Shown here: piece by piece, positions 1 to 5,575 of the stretch | Layout: every line of letters starts with the position of its first letter | How positions within the stretch are numbered: position 1 is the first letter of the stretch | Source of the DNA: Bacillota bacterium | Lineage (GTDB): Bacteria; Bacillota; Clostridia; Acetivibrionales; DSM-1351 | Length of the DNA: 5,591 bases | Assembly: GCA_023393115.1 (NCBI GenBank) | Contig: JAEWMS010000083.1 | Coordinates: 1 to 5,591 of the forward strand | Direction: 5' to 3' | Position numbers and translations under genes: made by a program | Notes under the pieces: model-generated | Told to the model about the DNA's origin: nothing | Databases searched by the model: none | Seen by the model: the letters and a program-made list of their open reading frames with translations, nothing else

Positions 1-1
1 T

Positions 2-51
2 TGTTTTTTGCAACCCTTTTCTGTAACAAAATGCAATGCAAAAGTGTAACA
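2..51. repeat. IS21 left end with two internal repeats
   Basis: This is the terminal region downstream of istB. TGTAACA occurs at 22-28 and 45-51. Bases 21-44 here and the equivalent part of the right end share a TGTAACAAAA core followed by a conserved CAAAAGT block. Multiple short end repeats of this kind are known transposase-binding sites in IS21-type elements. Binding here is inferred from the symmetry. Confidence 0.75.
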
Positions 52-71
52 CCCCAAATCGTATTAAATTG

Positions 72-797
72 TTAGTTTTGCTTCATTAATGAATGCCTTA
101 ATCGCCAACTGTCTCGTCCAAAAACAATTAGGTGGCTATGGTGAACCAACCTATCAATAAGTGCCGATGTAAGCTGATCATCGTAGAATATTCCATTCCA
201 TCGGCTAAACTCAATATTTGTAGTGATAATTAGGCTACGCTTTTCATAGCAGTCTGCAATAACCTGAAATAATAATTGAGACCCCTCCGCATCAAAAGGA
301 ATGTAACCCCATTCGTCGCATATCAGCAGATCAAGTTTGCTTAGCTTTTTAAGTAGGTATATTAAAGTGCCATTCGCTTTTGCTGCCACTAGTTCATTTA
401 CTAAAGCAGCTGTTTTGTAGAATCGGACATTCTTTCCCTGCATACAGGCTTCAACTCCTATTGCTGTTGCCATATGACTCTTACCAGTTCCATTTCTACC
501 ATACAGAATTAAATTTTCCTGCCTTGATAGAAATTCAGCTTGTTTCATTAAATCAATTGTGATCCCAGGAGGAAGTGTAATGTCCTCAAAATCATAGCCG
601 TTAAAAGTTTTAATATTATCAAATCCTGCTTTTCTTAAATGTAGGTTTCTACGTTTGGTGCTACGGTTGATAATTTCAGCATTTAAAATCTGGAGTAAAT
701 AATCTTGGTGCGTTGCTCCGGTTACAGTCATTGCATTATCAGCTAGTACTGAACTTAAGCGGAGTTGTTTGCAGCATTCTAGAAGTTTTTCTCTCAT
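72..797 (-). CDS. istB: IS21-family helper ATPase IstB
   Basis: A 241-residue AAA+ ATPase of the DnaC/IstB type. In IS21 transposition it forms ATP-dependent oligomers on target DNA and presents the target to IstA. The Walker A motif GRNGTGKS is at residues 100-107. The Walker B motif LLICDEWGY has its acidic pair at D161-E162. A sensor-1-like TTN has N184, and a candidate arginine finger DR is at 205-206. Residues 1-70 match the helical N-terminal region of the family. The ATG overlaps the istA stop in ATGA (794-797), so translation is probably coupled. A GGGAGGT ribosome binding site at 804-810, inside the end of istA, supports this start. Length is normal for the family (about 240-260) and no key residue is missing. 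Confidence 0.95.
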   Translation of the reverse strand: MREKLLECCKQLRLSSVLADNAMTVTGATHQDYLLQILNAEIINRSTKRRNLHLRKAGFDNIKTFNGYDFEDITLPPGITIDLMKQAEFLSRQENLILYGRNGTGKSHMATAIGVEACMQGKNVRFYKTAALVNELVAAKANGTLIYLLKKLSKLDLLICDEWGYIPFDAEGSQLLFQVIADCYEKRSLIITTNIEFSRWNGIFYDDQLTSALIDRLVHHSHLIVFGRDSWRLRHSLMKQN

Positions 798-2305
798 TGA
801 TTTACCTCCCGGATAAACAAACTATCATACTTAGAATTATCTGTTTTGAATGGAGGTATTTGAATATATGGATTATTGAACTGTATTGGCTGCAACTGCT
901 GCACTTTGGTTGTTAGTCTGTAATAGCTTGCAAGAATACTATCCGGGTCTTTTACTCCTCTGCAGAGTGTAGCTGCAAGTGCATCAGCTGCATTTGAAAT
1001 TCCATGGTTTTGAAGAATAGTATTTAACGTAAGTAATGCTTCTCTCTTTTTCTCTAACGGTAGATCTGATAAATACTTTTGCCAGTTTTCAGGAAGCTCT
1101 TGGTAAAACCCGGTATATTTAAGTGCATTTGGCCGTTTGGCCATCAGCGATATGTATGGTAGCCAATCCATGGACTCGCTACCTTTTTCATAAAGTCTTC
1201 TGTGTGTAACGATTGGATTGTAATTTATGTCCATTATGGTGATCATATCACTCGAAATTTCAAGATAAACGGTCTCTTGTGCAAGCTTGGGTGAAGAAGA
1301 ATACAGGTTTGTTTCAAACATGACCTTCCCATATTTATCAGCCTTTGCTGCCTGAAACCTTCCAACTTTGAAATCTACTGTGTTAATTGGTAACATTGCT
1401 TTTTTATCCAAATCAAAAAGCTCTGCAATTTCTACGTCTTTATGATAATGGGGTCTATTCATATCGTTCTCGCAGGCTTCTAAAAGTCTTTTGTTGAAAG
1501 CACTAAAGTCTAATATCGTAGGTACTGGGACAAACATATTTCTACGTTCATAACCCACCTTGTTCTCTACGTTGCCTTTTTCCCAGCCTGCTGCTGGGTT
1601 GCAGAAGACTGGCTCAATGTTGTAATGCTCCATAAAGCGTTTGAAACCTTCTGTTAATTTACGCTCCTTATCGGTGTTGATATGAGCTACTGCAGCAGAC
1701 AGATTATCAAAGACCATCCGGAATGGAACTTTACTCATGTGCATCATAATGCTTTGAAGCCCTTGTAGCAGACATTCCTGGTTTTCTCCACGGAACACTT
1801 GGCAGTATGCTCCGTTGCTATGGGGAAAAGACATCGTTAGCTTTCGGCCTTCTTGCATAGTATTGGCATTGTCGTAGTAAAAGAACTGGCAAAAATCAAC
1901 CTGAGCTTCTCCTGGTGGATGTTCCAAAGGAATGTACCCCCTTGACCGTTCTGCATAAAGCTCTCGCTTTTTCTTAGAAACATAGTATTGTACAGTTCGG
2001 ATACTTACTTCTAATTCCTCAGAATATTCGTTTTTCAGGCGGTCATAAACACGTTTTGCTGTGTGCCTCTGCTTTCTTGGTGCTTTGATATCTGCTTCTA
2101 ACCATTGATCAATAACTGGTTTAAGTGGGTCAAGTAGTGAGGGGACTTCTTTAGGTGGTACAGGCAAATCATTAAAATCCTCCATATCCAGGTATTTCTT
2201 AATAGTTTCGTAATGATAACCGGACCGTCTCATTATTTCTCGTATTGAACAACCTTCCACATCGTACATTCTTCTGATATACTTGATATCGTCCATTGAT
2301 AACAT
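794..2305 (-). CDS. istA: IS21-family DDE transposase IstA
   Basis: A 503-residue transposase that cuts the element ends and joins them to target DNA. A helix-turn-helix lies near residues 16-38 (CSIREIMRRSGYHYETIKKY), and a second DNA-binding helical region follows at about 80-115. The RNase-H-fold catalytic triad is visible: D137 in EAQVDF, D200 in FRMVFDN, and E247 in KGNVENKVGYERR. The last block, followed by RRNMFVP, is a hallmark of this family. Residues after about 310 form the usual C-terminal beta-rich region. The start at 2305 is supported by AAGGAGG at 2316-2322, 10 nt upstream; an in-frame Met at residue 4 is an alternative. Length is typical and no frameshift or missing catalytic residue is seen. 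Confidence 0.95.
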   Translation of the reverse strand: MLSMDDIKYIRRMYDVEGCSIREIMRRSGYHYETIKKYLDMEDFNDLPVPPKEVPSLLDPLKPVIDQWLEADIKAPRKQRHTAKRVYDRLKNEYSEELEVSIRTVQYYVSKKKRELYAERSRGYIPLEHPPGEAQVDFCQFFYYDNANTMQEGRKLTMSFPHSNGAYCQVFRGENQECLLQGLQSIMMHMSKVPFRMVFDNLSAAVAHINTDKERKLTEGFKRFMEHYNIEPVFCNPAAGWEKGNVENKVGYERRNMFVPVPTILDFSAFNKRLLEACENDMNRPHYHKDVEIAELFDLDKKAMLPINTVDFKVGRFQAAKADKYGKVMFETNLYSSSPKLAQETVYLEISSDMITIMDINYNPIVTHRRLYEKGSESMDWLPYISLMAKRPNALKYTGFYQELPENWQKYLSDLPLEKKREALLTLNTILQNHGISNAADALAATLCRGVKDPDSILASYYRLTTKVQQLQPIQFNNPYIQIPPFKTDNSKYDSLFIREVNQ

Positions 2306-2342
2306 CCTTCCTGTTCCTCCTTCAGTTCTTTAGACAAACTAA

Positions 2343-2371
2343 AGGATAACTTAATTGGTAGGGTGTTACAA
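2343..2371 (-). promoter_or_regulatory. Candidate istA promoter
   Basis: On the minus strand TTGTAA (2366-2371) and TATCCT (2343-2348) are separated by 17 nt, each matching four of six consensus bases. They lie about 40-65 nt upstream of the istA start. The -35 overlaps the innermost right-end TGTAACA repeat, so IstA bound there could repress its own transcription (inference). A perfect 6-bp dyad, CTTTAG/CTAAAG with a 5-nt loop (2328-2344), lies between the -10 and the ribosome binding site. Confidence 0.35.
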
Positions 2372-2442
2372 TGGATTTTTTGCATTCCAGCCTGTTATAC
2401 TTTTGGACTGCGTTTTGTTACACTTTCAGTTTACACTAAACA
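2364..2442. repeat. IS21 right end with three internal repeats
   Basis: On the complementary strand, reading inward from 2442, the repeats are TGTAACA at 2416-2422, TATAACA at 2393-2399 and TGTAACA at 2364-2370. The first two lie 20 and 43 nt from the tip, exactly as on the left end. The third, 72 nt in, has no obvious left partner. It coincides with the -35 of the candidate istA promoter. More sites on the transposase-promoter side than on the other side is an asymmetry known in IS21-type elements. Confidence 0.75.
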
Positions 2443-2710
2443 GTGTATTCTATAGAGCTAATATTTCTGTACCCAAAAATACGACAGAAAACAAACAGCT
2501 AAACACAGAGAAATATAAAACTATTTAACTATTAGCTATTAGAAATATAAGCAGGTTTTAATACGAAACTTAGTTTTTTAGTGAGACGGCTATATTAAAT
2601 CCGGAATGCATGCTCTGACTTAACAACATGAAATTTATATATGTTCCTATCTGCTACAAGTACTTAAAGAAAAGCCTTTGGTCATCTGTCGCCTTTCCCT
2701 GTACAGACCT
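2443..2710. other. AT-rich stretch without a recognised gene
   Basis: No convincing coding region is seen on either strand. Minor structure: three imperfect 8-bp tandem units (AACTATTT, AACTATTA, GCTATTAG; 2519-2542) flanked by two copies of AGAAATATAA (2509-2518 and 2541-2550), and a 7-bp inverted repeat TTTCTGT/ACAGAAA (2464-2470 and 2484-2490). A 47-codon plus-strand frame (2628-2771) lacks a ribosome binding site. This is the flank of the IS21 insertion and may be decayed sequence. Confidence 0.5.
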
Positions 2711-2729
2711 TAAAATGTGTCACATTTTA
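2711..2729. promoter_or_regulatory. Perfect 19-bp palindrome, possible operator
   Basis: TAAAATGTG and CACATTTTA are exact inverted arms of 9 bp around a single central T. A one-base centre does not suit an RNA hairpin. The symmetry is what a dimeric repressor site would show. No promoter could be fixed beside it, and the regulator is unknown. It lies just upstream of the gene remnant that ends at 2856. Confidence 0.35.
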
Positions 2730-2733
2730 TTAG

Positions 2734-2856
2734 GAAAGAAAAATATCTCAAAAGATAAAAATTCCGCTTGACAAATATTACAAGGACGACGGTATTGTAG
2801 CCATAAGATTATGCGAGGCTCAGGATTCAGACAGTGTCAAAGTTCCGAGCTCTTAA
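2734..2856 (+). pseudogene. 3' remnant of an unidentified gene
   Basis: An open frame of 40 codons, bounded upstream by an in-frame TAG at 2731-2733 and ending in TAA at 2854-2856, with no usable start codon. The last 25-30 residues (around IPLDKYYKDDGIVAIRL, then a polar tail ending VKVPSS) have balanced, protein-like composition, unlike the AT-rich surroundings. The stop overlaps a strong ribosome binding site for the next start, as in a tightly packed operon. I read it as the end of a gene whose 5' part was lost. I do not recognise the family. A chance open frame remains possible. Confidence 0.35.
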
Positions 2857-2862
2857 GGAGGT
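2855..2862 (+). promoter_or_regulatory. Strong ribosome binding site AAGGAGGT
   Basis: A full consensus Shine-Dalgarno sequence 8 nt before the ATG at 2871, overlapping the stop codon of the preceding remnant. It favours 2871 over the in-frame upstream ATG at 2811, and shows that a real translation start existed here. Confidence 0.7.
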
Positions 2863-2870
2863 TGTTTTTT

Positions 2871-3215
2871 ATGAGACTTACCATTACGGCACAGGGTACG
2901 GTTATTCCTTTGCAGCTTGATATTTTAGGCTATCAACATAAAAAAACATGGATAATGCATTTTTTAAAAGCTTGTTCATTATTGGTTTTATATTATAAAC
3001 TTTATGTCTACTTGAATGACAAGAAGAAAGACCAATGGGCTGTCAGGAACATATCACCATATTGGCCTTTCTTCTTACTTACTATATATTACCTTAATGT
3101 ACTAAAGTATTATTTTTATAACCTTGGTAATAGCGGTGTACTGTCATCATCTCTATGTTTATTTTTCTTTGCTCTTCCAAAGTTAACTCATCCCATTTTT
3201 CATATGTGCCTTTGA
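2871..3215 (+). pseudogene. 5' gene remnant fused to unrelated sequence
   Basis: A 114-residue open frame with an excellent ribosome binding site. The first 20 or so residues (MRLTITAQGTVIPLQLDI and a little beyond) look like a normal soluble N-terminus. From about residue 25 the composition changes abruptly to AT-rich, Phe/Tyr/Leu-rich sequence. The last 122 nt run antisense through the 3' end of the lipoprotein gene. I therefore read it as the start of a gene whose body was lost at a junction near 2935-2950, with the rest a chance extension. It may have been co-transcribed with the remnant ending at 2856. The alternative is a small membrane protein, with hydrophobic stretches near residues 29-46 and 64-83. 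The family is not recognised. Confidence 0.4.
3021..3076 (-). terminator. Long inverted repeat after the lipoprotein gene
   Basis: Two 16-base arms (3021-3036 and 3061-3076) pair at 15 positions around a 24-nt loop. The single mismatch becomes a G-U pair in the minus-strand transcript, so that RNA would form an unbroken 16-bp stem. It begins 17 nt past the lipoprotein stop. The outer part of the stem is A-rich on one side and U-rich on the other, as in some bidirectional terminators. There is no separate U-tract, the GC core is short and the loop is long. It could instead be an RNA-stabilising hairpin or the end of a mobile piece. Confidence 0.45.
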
Positions 3216-3513
3216 GGAAAGTAATTCCGTCATACAACATCTTCATTTCTGAGTAGTGGTCTTTTTGACTATTAGGTACATTCCCACTTATATCTTCCAA
3301 TAATTCCTTCATTCTATCTATATATTCTTTATTTTCCTCAGACTGAAGCAATTCTATGGATTTGAAAGTATTTTCAATATCAATATTCTTTGCTACGGAG
3401 CAGAAAACCTCATAATAATCATCTACAAAAGAATAATATTTATCAGATGAAGAACATCCACAAAGTAATATATATATAATACTTAAACTAACTATAAAAA
3501 ATCTTTTTACCAA
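3094..3513 (-). CDS. Small lipoprotein of unknown function
   Basis: A 139-residue protein with a lipoprotein signal: positive residues K3-R4, a hydrophobic stretch at 5-17, and the lipobox LCGC with the lipidated Cys at position 20. Cys at the -2 position of the lipobox is less common. The mature part (about 119 residues) is charged and predicted by eye to be mostly helical, so it should sit on the outer face of the membrane. It starts with TTG; the start is fixed by GGGAGGG at 3521-3527, 7 nt upstream, and by the signal peptide that follows at once. It lies 38 nt downstream of the 460-residue gene on the same strand, so the two are probably co-transcribed. No family is recognised. A partner or protective role toward the upstream protein is only a guess from position. 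Confidence 0.8.
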   Translation of the reverse strand: MVKRFFIVSLSIIYILLCGCSSSDKYYSFVDDYYEVFCSVAKNIDIENTFKSIELLQSEENKEYIDRMKELLEDISGNVPNSQKDHYSEMKMLYDGITFLKGTYEKWDELTLEEQRKINIEMMTVHRYYQGYKNNTLVH

Positions 3514-3520
3514 TTTAATT

Positions 3521-3527
3521 CCCTCCC
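3521..3527 (-). promoter_or_regulatory. Ribosome binding site GGGAGGG for the TTG start
   Basis: A strong Shine-Dalgarno sequence in the 38-nt gap between the two minus-strand genes. Its 7-nt spacing to TTG at 3511-3513 decides this non-ATG start. It contrasts with the upstream gene, which has no comparable site. Confidence 0.75.
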
Positions 3528-3551
3528 AATTAAAGATACAATAATTATAGC

Positions 3552-4934
3552 TTAATCTCCATAAAGTTCTTTTTCAATATTCTCAAAGTATTTATCCAAT
3601 CTATTTACAGAATCTTTATAATTGAGATTTTCATTTATAACCAAGTCTATGTATGCTATCATTTCATTCTTATATATTCTTGATTGGTCTTCGCTTCCGT
3701 ATATAATATCTTGTTTAGCGAGATTTTGTTTTAGTGTCTGAAGTTCCTTTACAAAATCATCCCTGAACTTATTCTTACTACCACCATCTATTAGGTATTT
3801 AAATTCTGTTTCGTTGACGAACTTCATTTCCATTTCAGCTAATACTGCATCTTTGTAATACCCAAATGGATCAATTATTTCACTTACTTCTGTTACCCCT
3901 GGCTGTGGATCATATTCGCTAAGAAGCACTGAACAAGCATACTCAAATGCTTCTATTGCAAAACTACTTACAAATGGTATAGGACCATATATTCCAAAAT
4001 CAGTATCTCCTTTTGTATAGAATATATCTAATATTTTAGATACTGATTGATATCCTGCTAAATCCACTTGAGTATCACTATATTTTTTAAAATATTTCAA
4101 ACTATAAGAGAATTCATCATATGTATAAGAAAATGCCCAAATGCCATGCTTCTCTCCAAGGATTCTATCCAACTGTTCTCGAGCATCTTTCTGAGCAGCT
4201 ACAGCTATAGAATTAGTATATCTTTCACCCAGTGCCAAATTGGTCCATTCCAGTAAAGTGCTGTAAAACTCTCCTGTTCCCAACAGTTGAAAGTCAACTT
4301 TTAGAGGACGTCCATGATCATAATAATCATTTAGAAATTGATCACGAGCTGAAGTATAGTCTTTATAAACGTTACGATAACCTAGTTGATACAGATTGTA
4401 CTTTAGTTTATCTAAATCACTGACAACTTCTATTGTCCCTTGTCCGGATCTTTTCTTTGTTCGTTCATCAGTGGTGGAACTGTTACCGTACCCTGTCTTC
4501 AGCCAATTTAAGTATGATTTTTCATTCATATTCCATATTTCGTTTTTACTGTAATCACCAGTATGTATCTCTCCCATCCCGCCATAATTAAATGCATTTA
4601 TTTTGCTATTTTTTTCACCAGTAACCTTATTAATGCCTATTACATAATTACCTGTTACAGGGTCTTTTTCTTCATTAAAATTATTTATCACCGCAGTTCC
4701 ATTTTCACCAATCCTAATTTCATTGTTTACTTTCCCGTAATTATTTAAAACTAAATGGCTATTCTTTCCAGACACCATAGTATCCATAATACCGTAATTA
4801 TTTATTGTTACATTTGAACCTTGATAGGTTGTACCTGAAGTAACATGATCTCCTTTACTTACGTTAAATGTTGTACTTGAAGATTTTTCTCCGGTACTAT
4901 TTCCAAACATACTGTTGAAAACTTTATTATCCAT
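3552..4934 (-). CDS. Unrecognised protein with Asn-rich N-terminal repeats
   Basis: A 460-residue protein of unknown function. Residues 1-40 are polar and rich in Ser, Thr and Gly. Residues 41-137 repeat a beta-strand motif ending in Asn-Asn-aromatic: VTINNYG (42-48), LVLNNYG (61-67), AVINNFN (81-87), INAFNYG (112-118), with a weaker EIWNMN (132-137). The units are 19-20 residues long, except one of about 31, and suggest a beta-solenoid. Residues 165-460 look like a mixed, mainly helical domain, with a charged helical C-terminus from about 385. No catalytic motif, signal peptide or membrane span is seen. The ATG at 4934 has no Shine-Dalgarno sequence and lies 6 nt from the IS110 fragment, so the native promoter, and perhaps the true N-terminus, may have been cut off. 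A lipoprotein gene follows after 38 nt. Confidence 0.75.
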   Translation of the reverse strand: MDNKVFNSMFGNSTGEKSSSTTFNVSKGDHVTSGTTYQGSNVTINNYGIMDTMVSGKNSHLVLNNYGKVNNEIRIGENGTAVINNFNEEKDPVTGNYVIGINKVTGEKNSKINAFNYGGMGEIHTGDYSKNEIWNMNEKSYLNWLKTGYGNSSTTDERTKKRSGQGTIEVVSDLDKLKYNLYQLGYRNVYKDYTSARDQFLNDYYDHGRPLKVDFQLLGTGEFYSTLLEWTNLALGERYTNSIAVAAQKDAREQLDRILGEKHGIWAFSYTYDEFSYSLKYFKKYSDTQVDLAGYQSVSKILDIFYTKGDTDFGIYGPIPFVSSFAIEAFEYACSVLLSEYDPQPGVTEVSEIIDPFGYYKDAVLAEMEMKFVNETEFKYLIDGGSKNKFRDDFVKELQTLKQNLAKQDIIYGSEDQSRIYKNEMIAYIDLVINENLNYKDSVNRLDKYFENIEKELYGD

Positions 4935-4952
4935 AACAATATGTCCATAGCC
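4935..4952. other. Junction between the 460-residue gene and IS110 fragment
   Basis: The start codon of the minus-strand gene and the first ATG of the plus-strand transposase frame are 6 nt apart and diverge. Neither has a ribosome binding site. Transposase-like sequence is recognisable from about residue 5 of the plus frame (near 4953), so the breakpoint probably lies within these bases. The gap is too short for any divergent promoter. Confidence 0.5.
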
Positions 4953-5486
4953 AATGATGGAGATACCACAAATGCTTTCCAGGAAACAAGGGATTTTATC
5001 GTCACAGCCTCAATAAAGCAGCTTAAACAAAACCTAATATATATTGACGAGGTAGAAAGTCAAATAAAAACTATACTCCCTCAATTCGGCTACAAGCTTG
5101 AAAGTATGAAGGGCATAAACACCGTTACAGCAGCCTCCTTGATTGCTGAAATCGGAGACATAAACCGCTTTTCTACCCCCGCAAAGCTCGCAAAGTACAG
5201 CGGAATATCACCAGTTGAATACTCTTCCGGGCAGACAGATAAGAAATTCTGTAACCGAAACGGAGACAGGAATTTAAACAGGATTTTCTTCTGTATTTCA
5301 GTACTACTTGTCAGTTCAGACTGCCAGAGCGGAAAGCCTATAAACCCGTTATTTTACGAGTACTACAGGAAAAAGCTTACCGAGGGGAAAACGAAAAAAC
5401 AAGCATTAAAATGTGTAACCAGAAGGCTTGTCAACATAATCTGGGGTATGATGAAGAACAAAACAGTAAGTTGTAAAATGAAGTGA
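4941..5486 (+). pseudogene. IS110-family transposase, C-terminal half only
   Basis: A 181-residue open frame matching the C-terminal part of IS110-family transposases (Transposase_20 domain). Residues 25-50 are the helical linker. A helix-hairpin-helix-like stretch, MKGINTVTAASLIAEIG (56-72), follows. Then come AKYSGISPVEYSSGQT (84-99), containing the conserved Ser-Gly (S96-G97) that in this family supplies the catalytic serine, and NRNGDRNLNR (105-114). The N-terminal RuvC-like DEDD domain is absent: family members are about 300-430 residues long and begin well upstream. The listed ATG has no ribosome binding site and is simply the first Met after the breakpoint. Codon and base use are less AT-rich than in the neighbouring cassette. 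It should be inactive on its own. The 3' end appears intact. Confidence 0.88.
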
Positions 5487-5503
5487 CGGAAAGTAGAAAA
5501 GTA

Positions 5504-5531
5504 ATGACTCATGGTAAATCTATTGTATAAT
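5504..5531 (+). promoter_or_regulatory. Candidate promoter for the gene at the right edge
   Basis: A perfect TATAAT (5526-5531), 16 nt after a weak -35, ATGACT (5504-5509, four of six). It lies 37 nt before the ATG at 5569. The good -10 and its position before a plausible start support it; the -35 is poor. Confidence 0.45.
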
Positions 5532-5575
5532 GTTTAACGACCAAGAAAAACATTGCAAAGGATGAACCATGAGCC
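5506..5575. repeat. Inverted repeat flanking the promoter
   Basis: CTCATGGT (5508-5515) and ACCATGAG (5566-5573) are exact 8-bp inverted arms, extending to nine of ten positions over 5506-5515 and 5566-5575. They enclose 50 nt containing the TATAAT. The right arm contains the start codon of the next frame. This could be an operator pair, a hairpin hiding the start, or a subterminal repeat of a mobile element. Confidence 0.4.

Larger units (their letters stand above)
2..2442 (-). mobile_element. IS21-family insertion sequence, apparently complete
   Basis: A 2441-bp element carrying istA and istB in the usual IS21 order and overlap, both read from the right end towards the left. The proposed tips both begin TGTTT: reading inward from base 2, and inward on the complementary strand from base 2442. 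Over the first 50 bases the two ends agree at 36 positions by hand count. TGTAACA-type repeats sit 20 and 43 nt from the tip on both sides, which supports the tip choice. The length fits IS21-family elements (about 2-2.5 kb). Only one base lies left of the element, so the target duplication cannot be checked. Both genes look intact, so the element may still be active. Confidence 0.88.

Noticed and set aside
380..916. Plus-strand frames opposite istB and istA
   Set aside because: They are antisense shadows of well-supported IS21 genes and have no start signals.
9..2435. Alternative IS21 tips at TGCAA (9) and TGTAA (2435)
   Set aside because: They align, but the match continues outward to TGTTT at 2 and 2442 on both sides, which is a more usual IS21 tip.
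2464..2490. TTTCTGT/ACAGAAA inverted repeat as a terminator
   Set aside because: The stem is only 7 bp and AT-rich, no U-tract follows on either strand and no gene ends nearby.
2509..2550. Short tandem 8-bp units and a 10-bp direct repeat as a CRISPR-like or iteron array
   Set aside because: The units are too short, few and imperfect, in very AT-rich DNA where such repeats arise by chance.
2628..2771. 47-codon plus-strand frame starting with ATG
   Set aside because: It has no ribosome binding site, reads through the 19-bp palindrome and overlaps the more protein-like remnant in another frame. I do not call it a gene.
2811..2870. Upstream ATG at 2811 as the start of the frame ending at 3215
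   Set aside because: It has no Shine-Dalgarno sequence and lies inside the preceding remnant; the consensus site at 2855-2862 points to 2871.
4068..4748. Three plus-strand open frames of about 60 codons
   Set aside because: They lie antisense within the 460-residue gene, have no ribosome binding sites and have implausible compositions.
5487..5568. Bridge-RNA gene of the IS110 element
   Set aside because: The element is truncated and only 82 nt separate its stop from the next start. No structured RNA could be supported beyond the 8-bp inverted repeat.
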